DNA of 38,822 nucleotides, taken from NCBI GenBank assembly GCA_013214695.1, contig JABSRX010000078.1, forward strand, positions 1 to 38,822, read 5' to 3'. The translations under genes and the position numbers were made by a program. Source of the DNA: Rhizobiaceae bacterium. GTDB lineage: Bacteria; Pseudomonadota; Alphaproteobacteria; Rhizobiales; Rhizobiaceae. Shown piece after piece: positions 25,369 to 32,872 of this stretch; positions within the stretch are counted from its first letter, which is position 1, and every line of letters begins with the position of its first letter. The notes under the pieces were generated by a model, which was not told the origin of the DNA, ran no database searches, and worked only from the letters and a program-made list of their open reading frames with translations.

Positions 25369-26733
25369 CTAAGCCTTTTCAAAACCGCGGGCGATCTCCC
25401 AGTCCGTGACCACACGATCAAACTCTTCCTGCTCCCATTCAGCACAGCGCACATAGTGGTCAATCACATCATCTCCCATGGCTTCTCGCAACATGGTTGA
25501 ATTGCGCAACGCTTCCGTTGCAGCGCGCAAAGTGGTTGGAATTTCCGCCACGTTTTCATTCTCGTACATGTCGCCGTCGGTCGATGGTTGTAGCTCGAGG
25601 CCTTCTTCCAATCCCTTGAGACCTGCAGCGAGCAGCGCTGCCTGTGCAAGATAGGGGTTCATATCCGAGCCTGGGATGCGGCACTCCATGCGGACCGCCT
25701 TTGTATCGCCACCACATAAGCGGAATCCGGCGGTTCTGTTGTCGACAGACCAGGCCGTTTTGGTAGGAGCGAAAGTACCCTTGGCAAAGCGCTTATAGGA
25801 ATTGATGTAGGGTGCAAAAAACACCATGCAGTCTGGTGCATAAGCGATAAGACCGGCAGTGAATTGGCGCATCAGTTGCGACATGCCATGATCACCATCG
25901 GCATCGAAAAATCGGTTCTCACCATCCTTCCAAAGTGACATGTGGACATGACTGGCGCTGCCGACGCGCTCATGGTGCCACTTTGGCAAGAAGCTGGCCG
26001 AATGGCCTTGCTGCCAGGCGATTTCCTTTGTCGCATGTTTGGCGATGGTGTGATGATCGGCGCAGAGCAAGGCGTCACAATATTTGATGTTGAGTTCTTC
26101 CTGTCCTTTTTCCGCCTCGCCCTTAGAATTTTCGATGGGCACGCCCGCCGCGTAAAGATGGTTGCGCAATGGACGCATCACGTGCTCCTCCTTAGTGGTC
26201 TGGAGGATGTGATAGTCTTCGTTGTAGGGCCCTAGCGTTTCGAGATCGCGATATCCTTCGCGGCGCATTTCATCGAGCGACTTGTTGAAAATGAAAAATT
26301 CAAGCTCGGTTGCCATCATCGGGGTCAGACCGTGTTGTTCCAAGCGGGCAATTTGCTCTTTGAGGATTTGGCGGGGCGCGTGAGACACAGGTTGGTGGGT
26401 GTGGTGATCGAGGATGTCACACAGAACCATCACTGTGCCTTCCAACCAGGGCATCCGTCTCAAAGTTGAAATATCGGGCTTCATGACGTAATCGCCATAG
26501 CCGCGCCGCCAACTGGCCGAAGCGTAGCCATCCGGGGTTGCCATTTCCAAATCGGTTGCCAGAAGGTAGTTGCAGCAATGGGTTTCCTCGTGCGCGCTTT
26601 CCAGAAAGTTTGACACGTGGAATCGTTTGCCCATCAGCCGGCCTTGCATGTCAACAAAGCAAACCAACACTGTATCTATCGTTCCCGCTTCGGCTTCTGA
26701 TTTGAGAATCTCAAGGGTCATGTCACTTGGCAT
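25369..26733 (-). CDS. Glutamine synthetase family protein (gamma-glutamylamide/polyamine ligase type)
   Basis: This 454-residue protein has the glutamine synthetase catalytic blocks: ATELEFFIFN (metal Glu), SASHVHMSLW (HVHxS ATP site), FAKGTFAPTKTAWSVDNRTAGFR and MECRIPGSDMNPY. The length and the EEHVMRPLRNHLYAAG region fit the GlnA4/PuuA-like group that ligates glutamate to amines rather than housekeeping GlnA; the amine is unknown. It may work in polyamine or amine use as nitrogen source. GGAA lies 10 bases before the chosen ATG. The 217-bp gap beyond it (26734-26950) shows no further feature. Confidence 0.88.
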   Translation of the reverse strand: MPSDMTLEILKSEAEAGTIDTVLVCFVDMQGRLMGKRFHVSNFLESAHEETHCCNYLLATDLEMATPDGYASASWRRGYGDYVMKPDISTLRRMPWLEGTVMVLCDILDHHTHQPVSHAPRQILKEQIARLEQHGLTPMMATELEFFIFNKSLDEMRREGYRDLETLGPYNEDYHILQTTKEEHVMRPLRNHLYAAGVPIENSKGEAEKGQEELNIKYCDALLCADHHTIAKHATKEIAWQQGHSASFLPKWHHERVGSASHVHMSLWKDGENRFFDADGDHGMSQLMRQFTAGLIAYAPDCMVFFAPYINSYKRFAKGTFAPTKTAWSVDNRTAGFRLCGGDTKAVRMECRIPGSDMNPYLAQAALLAAGLKGLEEGLELQPSTDGDMYENENVAEIPTTLRAATEALRNSTMLREAMGDDVIDHYVRCAEWEQEEFDRVVTDWEIARGFEKA

Positions 26734-26950
26734 TGTCACGGCTTTCCAGAATTTGCAGATGAGGTTGCGAAGCAAGGTTATGCGCCGCCAGATTCATCAT
26801 TGATGGGCTTGCGAAGATGAACAAACTTTGTCGTTCTTGCATGCGAAGATCAATGGGCGAAATCGCTGTATCTGCCGCATCAGGCTCTTAAGCAACGTGG
26901 GAACGATCGCAGTCTGTAAGTTGAGACCGGCCGGAACCTAGAACGGGGCT

Positions 26951-27523
26951 TCAGTTATTGCGCACCCGCTCAACCGAATAAAACCGGTTGAACCTTCGTA
27001 GCGCGCTATCGAGATCGGCGTCGGGGCCGGTTTCGAGAACCATGTCGAGATCGGCATAATTCGCACCAAACTGGCGGATGAAGCGGTCGACCGCGCCGGC
27101 GCTGGAGCGCACACCCCGTTGGGCCAGCGCGTTGAACAGCTTCGCCGGCAGGCGGTCGATCTGAAACTGCAGCATCGGACCAAACAGAAGCAGCGGCCAA
27201 TGGCACGGGCGCGGCAAATGCGAGGCGACCAGCAAACGGTGCCCGGCCCGCAACAATTTGGCAATCTGCCAAACATCTCTCATCACCAGCAGTTCATCGA
27301 CCACCACCAGACACGGCGTATCCGGCACCTTCTCGTGCCAGGTCAACGGCCGCCCCTGCTCGATCCGGACCACCGGTCGGTCACGACAATCCGGATGCTG
27401 CGCCAACAGATGCTGAATATAGCTCGACTTGCCAGCCCCGCTGCAGCCGATGAAGACCACCAGGCGCGTATTGGCGAGGCGGCGGTTTGCCAGCTGCAGA
27501 TAATCATCAAAGGGCCGGGTCAC
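26951..27523 (-). CDS. P-loop ATPase/NTPase of unknown function
   Basis: This 190-residue protein has a Walker A motif GCSGAGKS (residues 26-33) and Walker B LVVVDEL (about 72-78). These are followed by ASHLPRPCHW, which may be a sensor region. No membrane segment is present. The start is the GTG at 27523, overlapping the upstream stop (GTGA), with GAGAGG four bases before it; the frame is open to 27571 without a good start. It is coupled to the two-helix membrane protein and is probably its cytoplasmic energy or switch partner. It does not match AAA+ MoxR length or motifs. The family is not recognised. Confidence 0.75.
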   Translation of the reverse strand: MTRPFDDYLQLANRRLANTRLVVFIGCSGAGKSSYIQHLLAQHPDCRDRPVVRIEQGRPLTWHEKVPDTPCLVVVDELLVMRDVWQIAKLLRAGHRLLVASHLPRPCHWPLLLFGPMLQFQIDRLPAKLFNALAQRGVRSSAGAVDRFIRQFGANYADLDMVLETGPDADLDSALRRFNRFYSVERVRNN

Positions 27524-28644
27524 TTGGCCTCTCCCAGCAGGCGATGATCGGCAAAGTCGCTGCGGTTCCACATTTCAAAGGGCAGCTCCAGCGTGGTGTC
27601 GGCCAGATCGCCGACCATGATTTGAATCACCGCCACGAACTTCACCCCATGGGTGTCGGAAATCATGCTGTGCGGCACCATGCCGTCAAAGGCCTGATCG
27701 AGATCAAACCGGTCGTTGAAATAGGTTTCGATGTCGGCGCGTTTGAAGACCACGGCGGTGGTTTTCTCAAACAGCACCAGCGCCCGGCTGGGTTGCGAAA
27801 AGGTCACCCGCCGCCGGTCGGTTCCCGAGCCGCGCCAATATTGCCCGCATTCCTGATTGGCAACAACCAGCCGCAGCGTGACGTCCTGCAGGTTGGTCGA
27901 GGAGGTGGCTTCGAGAAAATCCGACAGCCGGTAGCGCCTGCCCTTGGCGATCATCGGTGGATTGGCCGTCAGATTGGCGATCTTGTAGGTGCGCAGAATT
28001 TTCTTGTTGAGCGCCGAAAAAGCCGTGCCACCGACAAACGCCCCGATGCCCGCCGCGAACAGGCCGATATCGACCTCGCTGGAATAGACAAGGGGATTCG
28101 CCGCGACAAATGTATCATAAAGCGCCAGAAAGAAATTACCGACCAGGCCGAGAATGAAGGTTGTAAAGGTGGCGATCCAGGCCAGCTTCTGCTTGAACGA
28201 GATGACCATGAAATTGCGGAAAAAGCTAATTGTGTCATGCGGGTCCAGGGCCTCGGACGGATTGGCAGCCAGGCCGACATCGCTCAGCTCCAGGCGGGGG
28301 AGCGGCACGGTTTGGCGGACTTTTGAATCAAAGAAGATCGCGTCATCAACCACCACTTCCGCCTGACAGGTGATGTCCACTTTCGAGCCGTGATAGGCAA
28401 AACGGGGAAAGGCGCTCGACGGTACATCGACTGTGCAGATCCGATCGCTGACCACGAACGGGTGTTCAAACGCTACATGGGCGGCATTGACCGGGTCGCT
28501 GTCGTGCACGTTGACCAGATGTCGAAGGCAGAACTTGGCGTTCAGCCCCTGATGTTTGGGATTGGAGAATGCGATGGTAAACGGCACGGTCGGCGCGCCG
28601 CTGTACAGGGCGTCGAGATCCCCCTCTATGGTGATGTCGTTCAT
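27520..28644 (-). CDS. Two-helix membrane protein of unknown function
   Basis: The protein has 374 residues from the ATG at 28644. Residues 1-140 form a beta-rich domain with many alternating hydrophobics (FTIAFSN, KFCLRHLV, FAYHGSKVDITCQAEVVVDD). Two membrane helices follow at about 154-178 and 191-212, then a C-terminal soluble domain of about 160 residues, again beta-rich (RLVVANQECGQYW, ALVLFEKTTAVVF). The frame is open to 28890, but the upstream part would overlap the divergent TPR gene start and reads unlike a protein. It overlaps the P-loop gene by four bases, so the two act together. No known family was recognised. Confidence 0.7.
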   Translation of the reverse strand: MNDITIEGDLDALYSGAPTVPFTIAFSNPKHQGLNAKFCLRHLVNVHDSDPVNAAHVAFEHPFVVSDRICTVDVPSSAFPRFAYHGSKVDITCQAEVVVDDAIFFDSKVRQTVPLPRLELSDVGLAANPSEALDPHDTISFFRNFMVISFKQKLAWIATFTTFILGLVGNFFLALYDTFVAANPLVYSSEVDIGLFAAGIGAFVGGTAFSALNKKILRTYKIANLTANPPMIAKGRRYRLSDFLEATSSTNLQDVTLRLVVANQECGQYWRGSGTDRRRVTFSQPSRALVLFEKTTAVVFKRADIETYFNDRFDLDQAFDGMVPHSMISDTHGVKFVAVIQIMVGDLADTTLELPFEMWNRSDFADHRLLGEAK

Positions 28645-28874
28645 GCAGCGCCGTTCCAAACCTGCGGATTCGATCCAGAATCCGATGCGCCAACCATCCG
28701 CCATGGCACGGGAGGCGTCAAGCAACCCCGATGCTGGCCACGTCGTTTGCTTGCCGATCCACTGGTTTGTGTGGCAGGCTTTCGAACAAGGGATGATGAC
28801 ACCTTGGGCAGCGACCAAAAACAATAATAAAGATTTCCCCAACCGCCTGAGTGTGAGCTTCCAGGAGGTGTGGC

Positions 28875-29612
28875 ATGCTGAAATCTGCAATAGGAATGGT
28901 GTCTTTGATCGCCTGTATGGTGATTACAGGCCCGGCGCTGGCTCAAAGTTCCAGCGACCTGACTGGCAACCAGCCGTCGGTTACCGACCTGGCCCGCGGC
29001 GCCGGCATCGCCCAACTGGCAGCGCCAACGGGCATGTCCTCTTTGACCCTGCAAAAAGGCATCGACCTGTTGAACGCCGGCAAGCCGTTGCAGGCCATCG
29101 ATATGCTGTCTGTCACCCTGAGCGCCAACCCGGATTCGATACTGGCCCTCAATGCACTTGCCAACGCCTATCTGGTGACAGGGCACGAGGATCTGGCTGC
29201 CGCATCCATCGACGTCTTTGAGCGCGTCATCAGCCTTGATCCGACCAATCGCCACGCACTGGAAGGCGCTGCACGCACGGCGTGGAATTTTGGTGATCAT
29301 GACAAGGCACTCACCCACTTTGAGTCTCTGTATCGGGGTGGCGATATGATCGAAGACGGCTATGCCGGAGAATTGGCCATGCATTACATGCTGGCAAACC
29401 AGTTGGACCGCGGACTTCGGGTATTCGCTGAAGCCTTGCCGAGAACCAAGCAGCGCCATGCCACCATGCTGCTGATCGCCTCGCTGTTGATGCAGAAACA
29501 GGAGAAGCCCACAGCGCGCGCCTTTGTCGACAAGGTCTTGTCGGAAGCACCGCCAGGGTCCCGCTTTCACCAGCAAGCCACGGAGATGCTGCAACAAGGA
29601 GTAGACGGATGA
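28875..29612 (+). CDS. Secreted TPR-repeat protein
   Basis: This 245-residue protein has a clear signal peptide (residues 1-23, ALA|Q). After a short linker come helical repeats with TPR spacing: LQKGIDLLNAGKPLQAIDML, ALNALANAYLVTGHEDLA and ALEGAARTAWNFGDHDKAL. TPR proteins provide docking surfaces, here probably in the periplasm. It starts with a strong AGGAGG and is the first of three coupled genes, overlapping the next by four bases (ATGA). It diverges from the membrane protein/P-loop pair across 230 bp. Confidence 0.85.
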   Translation: MLKSAIGMVSLIACMVITGPALAQSSSDLTGNQPSVTDLARGAGIAQLAAPTGMSSLTLQKGIDLLNAGKPLQAIDMLSVTLSANPDSILALNALANAYLVTGHEDLAAASIDVFERVISLDPTNRHALEGAARTAWNFGDHDKALTHFESLYRGGDMIEDGYAGELAMHYMLANQLDRGLRVFAEALPRTKQRHATMLLIASLLMQKQEKPTARAFVDKVLSEAPPGSRFHQQATEMLQQGVDG

Positions 29613-32600
29613 GACGCCAACTTCACCTTGCCAGCCTGCTATTGGCGACACTGATACTGGCACCCTCACCAGCGCATTCCGCCGGTCCGCTGCGTACGCT
29701 GGAACAGTGCAAGGAAATCCTCAAAGGTCAATTGGTCGACATTCACTGTATGCGCATGGCGCTTTGGGAACAGCAGAAGCCGGCCAGCCTGGAGGGATTG
29801 CAGAAAGCCAAGGCCCTGGCCCGAGAGCAGGAAAACGCAACCCGCGGCAAAGTGCTTGAACGTCTCAACAAGGCGATGGCCAAATCCGACCTAGCACCGC
29901 CCGTGCACAGTGGAACACCTCCCGGTATCGGTGATGCCTCTGGAGTCCTCACCGACATCGACCAGACCTACAAAACCAAGCAGGAGATGGAGGCCGCCAA
30001 GAAGTGGTTCCGCCAGCAGGGTTACACGGTTCAGGAAACCGTCACCATCACCGAAAGGGTCAATGGCAAGCTGGTGTCGCGGGTCGTCCAATTGGAAGAT
30101 GCATTCGTGGTCGACCAACTGGATTATTCGGGCTTTACCGCAAAAAAACCGAACTACCGCGCAGGGTCCAAAGAAGCCAAGATCTTTCAGTTGGCCAATT
30201 CCCACTTCAGCGAAGCAACCGCCACCGTCGGTGGACAGGAATGGGTTCAGGGGGTCAAGGCAAGCGCCAAGATCGATGAGCTCGGCGCCGAAATTCAAGC
30301 CCTCAACAAGAAGCTCGGCGATTCAAACCTGACGGCGGAAGCCCGTGCGGCAGCTGAGAAAAGCCTTAAAAATGCGACCCGACGCCAGGGCCGCTACCAG
30401 CGTTTCCTGAGCAATCTGAAACTGACGGATGAGGGCGGTTACATGGCCGATATGGCCAAGAAAGCCAGCCATCACCTTGATCCGCGCCACTGGTGTCCGC
30501 CGTCGGCCGGCTTCAAATGCTGGGAGGAACCCCGCCAGGCGGCCAAGGCCGCAGCGCGGATATTGGACAACATGCCCGCATCACAACTGTCTGCCGAGCA
30601 ACAGGCCAGATTGAAATGGTTGAAGGGCATTTCCAAGGGCAAGGAATTCCTGCCGGTGGACCCGACCCAGAATGCCGCGGCAAACGAACGTCTGCGCAAC
30701 GCCATTAGGCAGAGTTTCAAGGAAGGGTTCGATTTCTCCCGGGCCAAGGACAACACCTATACCAGTGGATTGCTCGACGATGTGGTGGCTGGTCGGCAGG
30801 CCGGCAATGCTGAATCAGCCTCCAACGCCTTGCGCAAACTGGACAAGCGGCGGGCCGCCGCGTCGCGGATCAGGTCCACCATGGAGGCCATTTACCGGGA
30901 ACCCGGGGGCGCCGAGATGATCCACGAGTGGCTGACCGGTCAGAAGCTTGAGAAAACCGTGTCGCGCAATGGTGAGACCATCTACAAGACGGTCGAACGG
31001 TTCACCCGACCCGACGGCACGATTGGTACCCGTTATGGGACCCTGACCCCTGACCAGGTGCAGCGTTCCGGCCGCAAGCTGATCACCCGCAATGCCGTAC
31101 TGGAACACATGCTGCCGGGCACCAAACCGATCGCTGGTAAATCATCCGCCCCAAGTTTTGCCTCGTTTGCCCGTGAACCGAGCTTTTCAGACAGGAACCT
31201 CAAAAACATCAAGAGCATGGGCAAGCTGGGATGGACGATGATTGGGCTGACAGCATTGGCGAGCGCCCATGAAGCCACGCAGAAGTCGGCCAAAGACCAG
31301 GTCGACGGGCTGAGTTGGACCGACATCAAGAACGGCAATATGACCCCGGACAAGGTCAAAGGCTGGGCCTACACCACCGCCGTGGGCACGGCGATCACGA
31401 TCAAACATCTGACCATGGCCACATTGGTGGAAGATGCCGCCAATCAATCAGCTGCCGCCCAAGGCGGAGCCCCCCTATTGCCGGGCCAGTTGGGGGTGGT
31501 TGAGGACACGGTGAAAGGCACGGTTCACGGAGTTGGCCTGCTGGTTTGCAACCTCACCCTGGTTTGCCCAGTCGGCGGCGCCATTAGCGGCCACGTCAAG
31601 GGCTCCTATGAGGAAGCTGTTCGGGAGGAACAGGAACTAGCCCAAAAAGAAGGTCGGGAGCCCAACCAGCTGCACACGCTCAAAGCGTTCATCGACAAGG
31701 TGAATGGCGAAGAATGGGCCCGCAAAAGGCGCGAAGCGATCGCCGATTGGGCCAAGGCCTGGGTCAACGTCGCCAAGAGCGAGTATTCCGCCTATCAGGC
31801 CAGCGGCGAACTGCAGCAATGGCTGGAGCGTGGGGGACTGGAAACCTTGCTCGGCAAAATGGCCACCCTGCGTCAGGTAACCAATCTGATGAAGACGCTG
31901 TGGGATACCGGGGCGCAATCTGTCACCGACGCGGTATTCCTGGCCGAAGATCTGCCCGCAGCTCAGGACCGCGTCAGACTGCTGCCGACGACTCAGCACG
32001 TGTGTGGCCAGATTCGTGATTTGATGAACAACAACCCGACCGCAACCGAGATCCTGCAGGCGACCAAGATCTGGGGCAATTATCTGACCGAGCGCAAAAG
32101 CGCCATTTATGACCAGTTGCAGGTCGCGACCGAACTCTATGGTGCGGCTTCCACCGCCTCGGCCACACTGGGCGATGGGTTGATGAATCCGCAGGTTATG
32201 GGACAGCAGGAGGAATTGCGCCAACAGATGAAAACCAGTTTGGCCCGGTTGCGCGGTCTGCTGCCGGAAGACGCGGTGCTCAAGAATCTGGATGCTGAAA
32301 CCGATGCGATGAAGGATCCCGTGCCGCTTGGCAATGCCGAAGAGAGTTTCAAGGCGGCACGCGAGTATCAGGCGATGGCTGACAAAGCGATCGAGGAGAT
32401 GATCGCGCTGATCAAAATCGATCCCACCTGTGACCCCGCCGTGGCGCCGCCTGACGATGCCGACCCTCTGCCGCCGCAGCCAGACCTGACACAGGATTCG
32501 ACCGTCAGCGAGTCGATCGTCATTTTGCTCGACGCGTCCAGTTCGATGCGCAGTCAGGGCAAGATGGATCAAGCAAAACGCTCGGCCGTGAATGTGTTGC

Positions 32601-32872
32601 GCAAGCTGAGTGCCGACACCGAGGTAGCGCTTATCGTCTTTTACAGTTGCCGGAGCATTGTCGTCGAACAGCATTTCACCACCGACATCTCGCTCATCGA
32701 GGCGGTACTGCCCAAAATCCAACCGTCCGGAAATACACCGCTTGCCGCGGCAACCATGACGGCCAAAAAATACATGCGGGACAATGCGGCCGGGGCTGCC
32801 ACGCGGCTGGTCGTGCTGACCGATGGCAAAGAGACCTGCCAGGGCGATCCCATCAAGGCGGCACGCTCATGA
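29609..32872 (+). CDS. Large secreted protein ending in the first part of a vWA (MIDAS) domain
   Basis: This 1087-residue protein has a signal peptide (residues 1-24, HSA|G) and a long helical, Lys/Ala-rich central region of unknown family. Two hydrophobic stretches (LGWTMIGLTALAS and HGVGLLVCNLTLVCPVGGAI) may insert in membranes. A Pro/Asp-rich linker leads to a vWA domain from residue 968. Its MIDAS motif is DASSS (Asp975, Ser977, Ser979), with the Thr in GNTPLAAA and the Asp in LTDGKETC. The protein stops at KAARS, before the last strands and helices of the fold. These are found at the start of the next gene, whose ATG overlaps this stop (ATGA). The C-terminal vWA part alone should not fold completely. 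Confidence 0.85.
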   Translation: MRRQLHLASLLLATLILAPSPAHSAGPLRTLEQCKEILKGQLVDIHCMRMALWEQQKPASLEGLQKAKALAREQENATRGKVLERLNKAMAKSDLAPPVHSGTPPGIGDASGVLTDIDQTYKTKQEMEAAKKWFRQQGYTVQETVTITERVNGKLVSRVVQLEDAFVVDQLDYSGFTAKKPNYRAGSKEAKIFQLANSHFSEATATVGGQEWVQGVKASAKIDELGAEIQALNKKLGDSNLTAEARAAAEKSLKNATRRQGRYQRFLSNLKLTDEGGYMADMAKKASHHLDPRHWCPPSAGFKCWEEPRQAAKAAARILDNMPASQLSAEQQARLKWLKGISKGKEFLPVDPTQNAAANERLRNAIRQSFKEGFDFSRAKDNTYTSGLLDDVVAGRQAGNAESASNALRKLDKRRAAASRIRSTMEAIYREPGGAEMIHEWLTGQKLEKTVSRNGETIYKTVERFTRPDGTIGTRYGTLTPDQVQRSGRKLITRNAVLEHMLPGTKPIAGKSSAPSFASFAREPSFSDRNLKNIKSMGKLGWTMIGLTALASAHEATQKSAKDQVDGLSWTDIKNGNMTPDKVKGWAYTTAVGTAITIKHLTMATLVEDAANQSAAAQGGAPLLPGQLGVVEDTVKGTVHGVGLLVCNLTLVCPVGGAISGHVKGSYEEAVREEQELAQKEGREPNQLHTLKAFIDKVNGEEWARKRREAIADWAKAWVNVAKSEYSAYQASGELQQWLERGGLETLLGKMATLRQVTNLMKTLWDTGAQSVTDAVFLAEDLPAAQDRVRLLPTTQHVCGQIRDLMNNNPTATEILQATKIWGNYLTERKSAIYDQLQVATELYGAASTASATLGDGLMNPQVMGQQEELRQQMKTSLARLRGLLPEDAVLKNLDAETDAMKDPVPLGNAEESFKAAREYQAMADKAIEEMIALIKIDPTCDPAVAPPDDADPLPPQPDLTQDSTVSESIVILLDASSSMRSQGKMDQAKRSAVNVLRKLSADTEVALIVFYSCRSIVVEQHFTTDISLIEAVLPKIQPSGNTPLAAATMTAKKYMRDNAAGAATRLVVLTDGKETCQGDPIKAARS

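Noticed and set aside
27520-28890. Longer form of the two-helix membrane protein starting at 28890
   Set aside because: It would overlap the divergent TPR gene start and its extra 82 residues look like antisense sequence; the ATG at 28644 fits better.
31637-32722. Long reverse-strand frame opposite the vWA protein
   Set aside because: Shadow of a high-GC coding region; the forward strand carries the signal peptide and MIDAS motifs.
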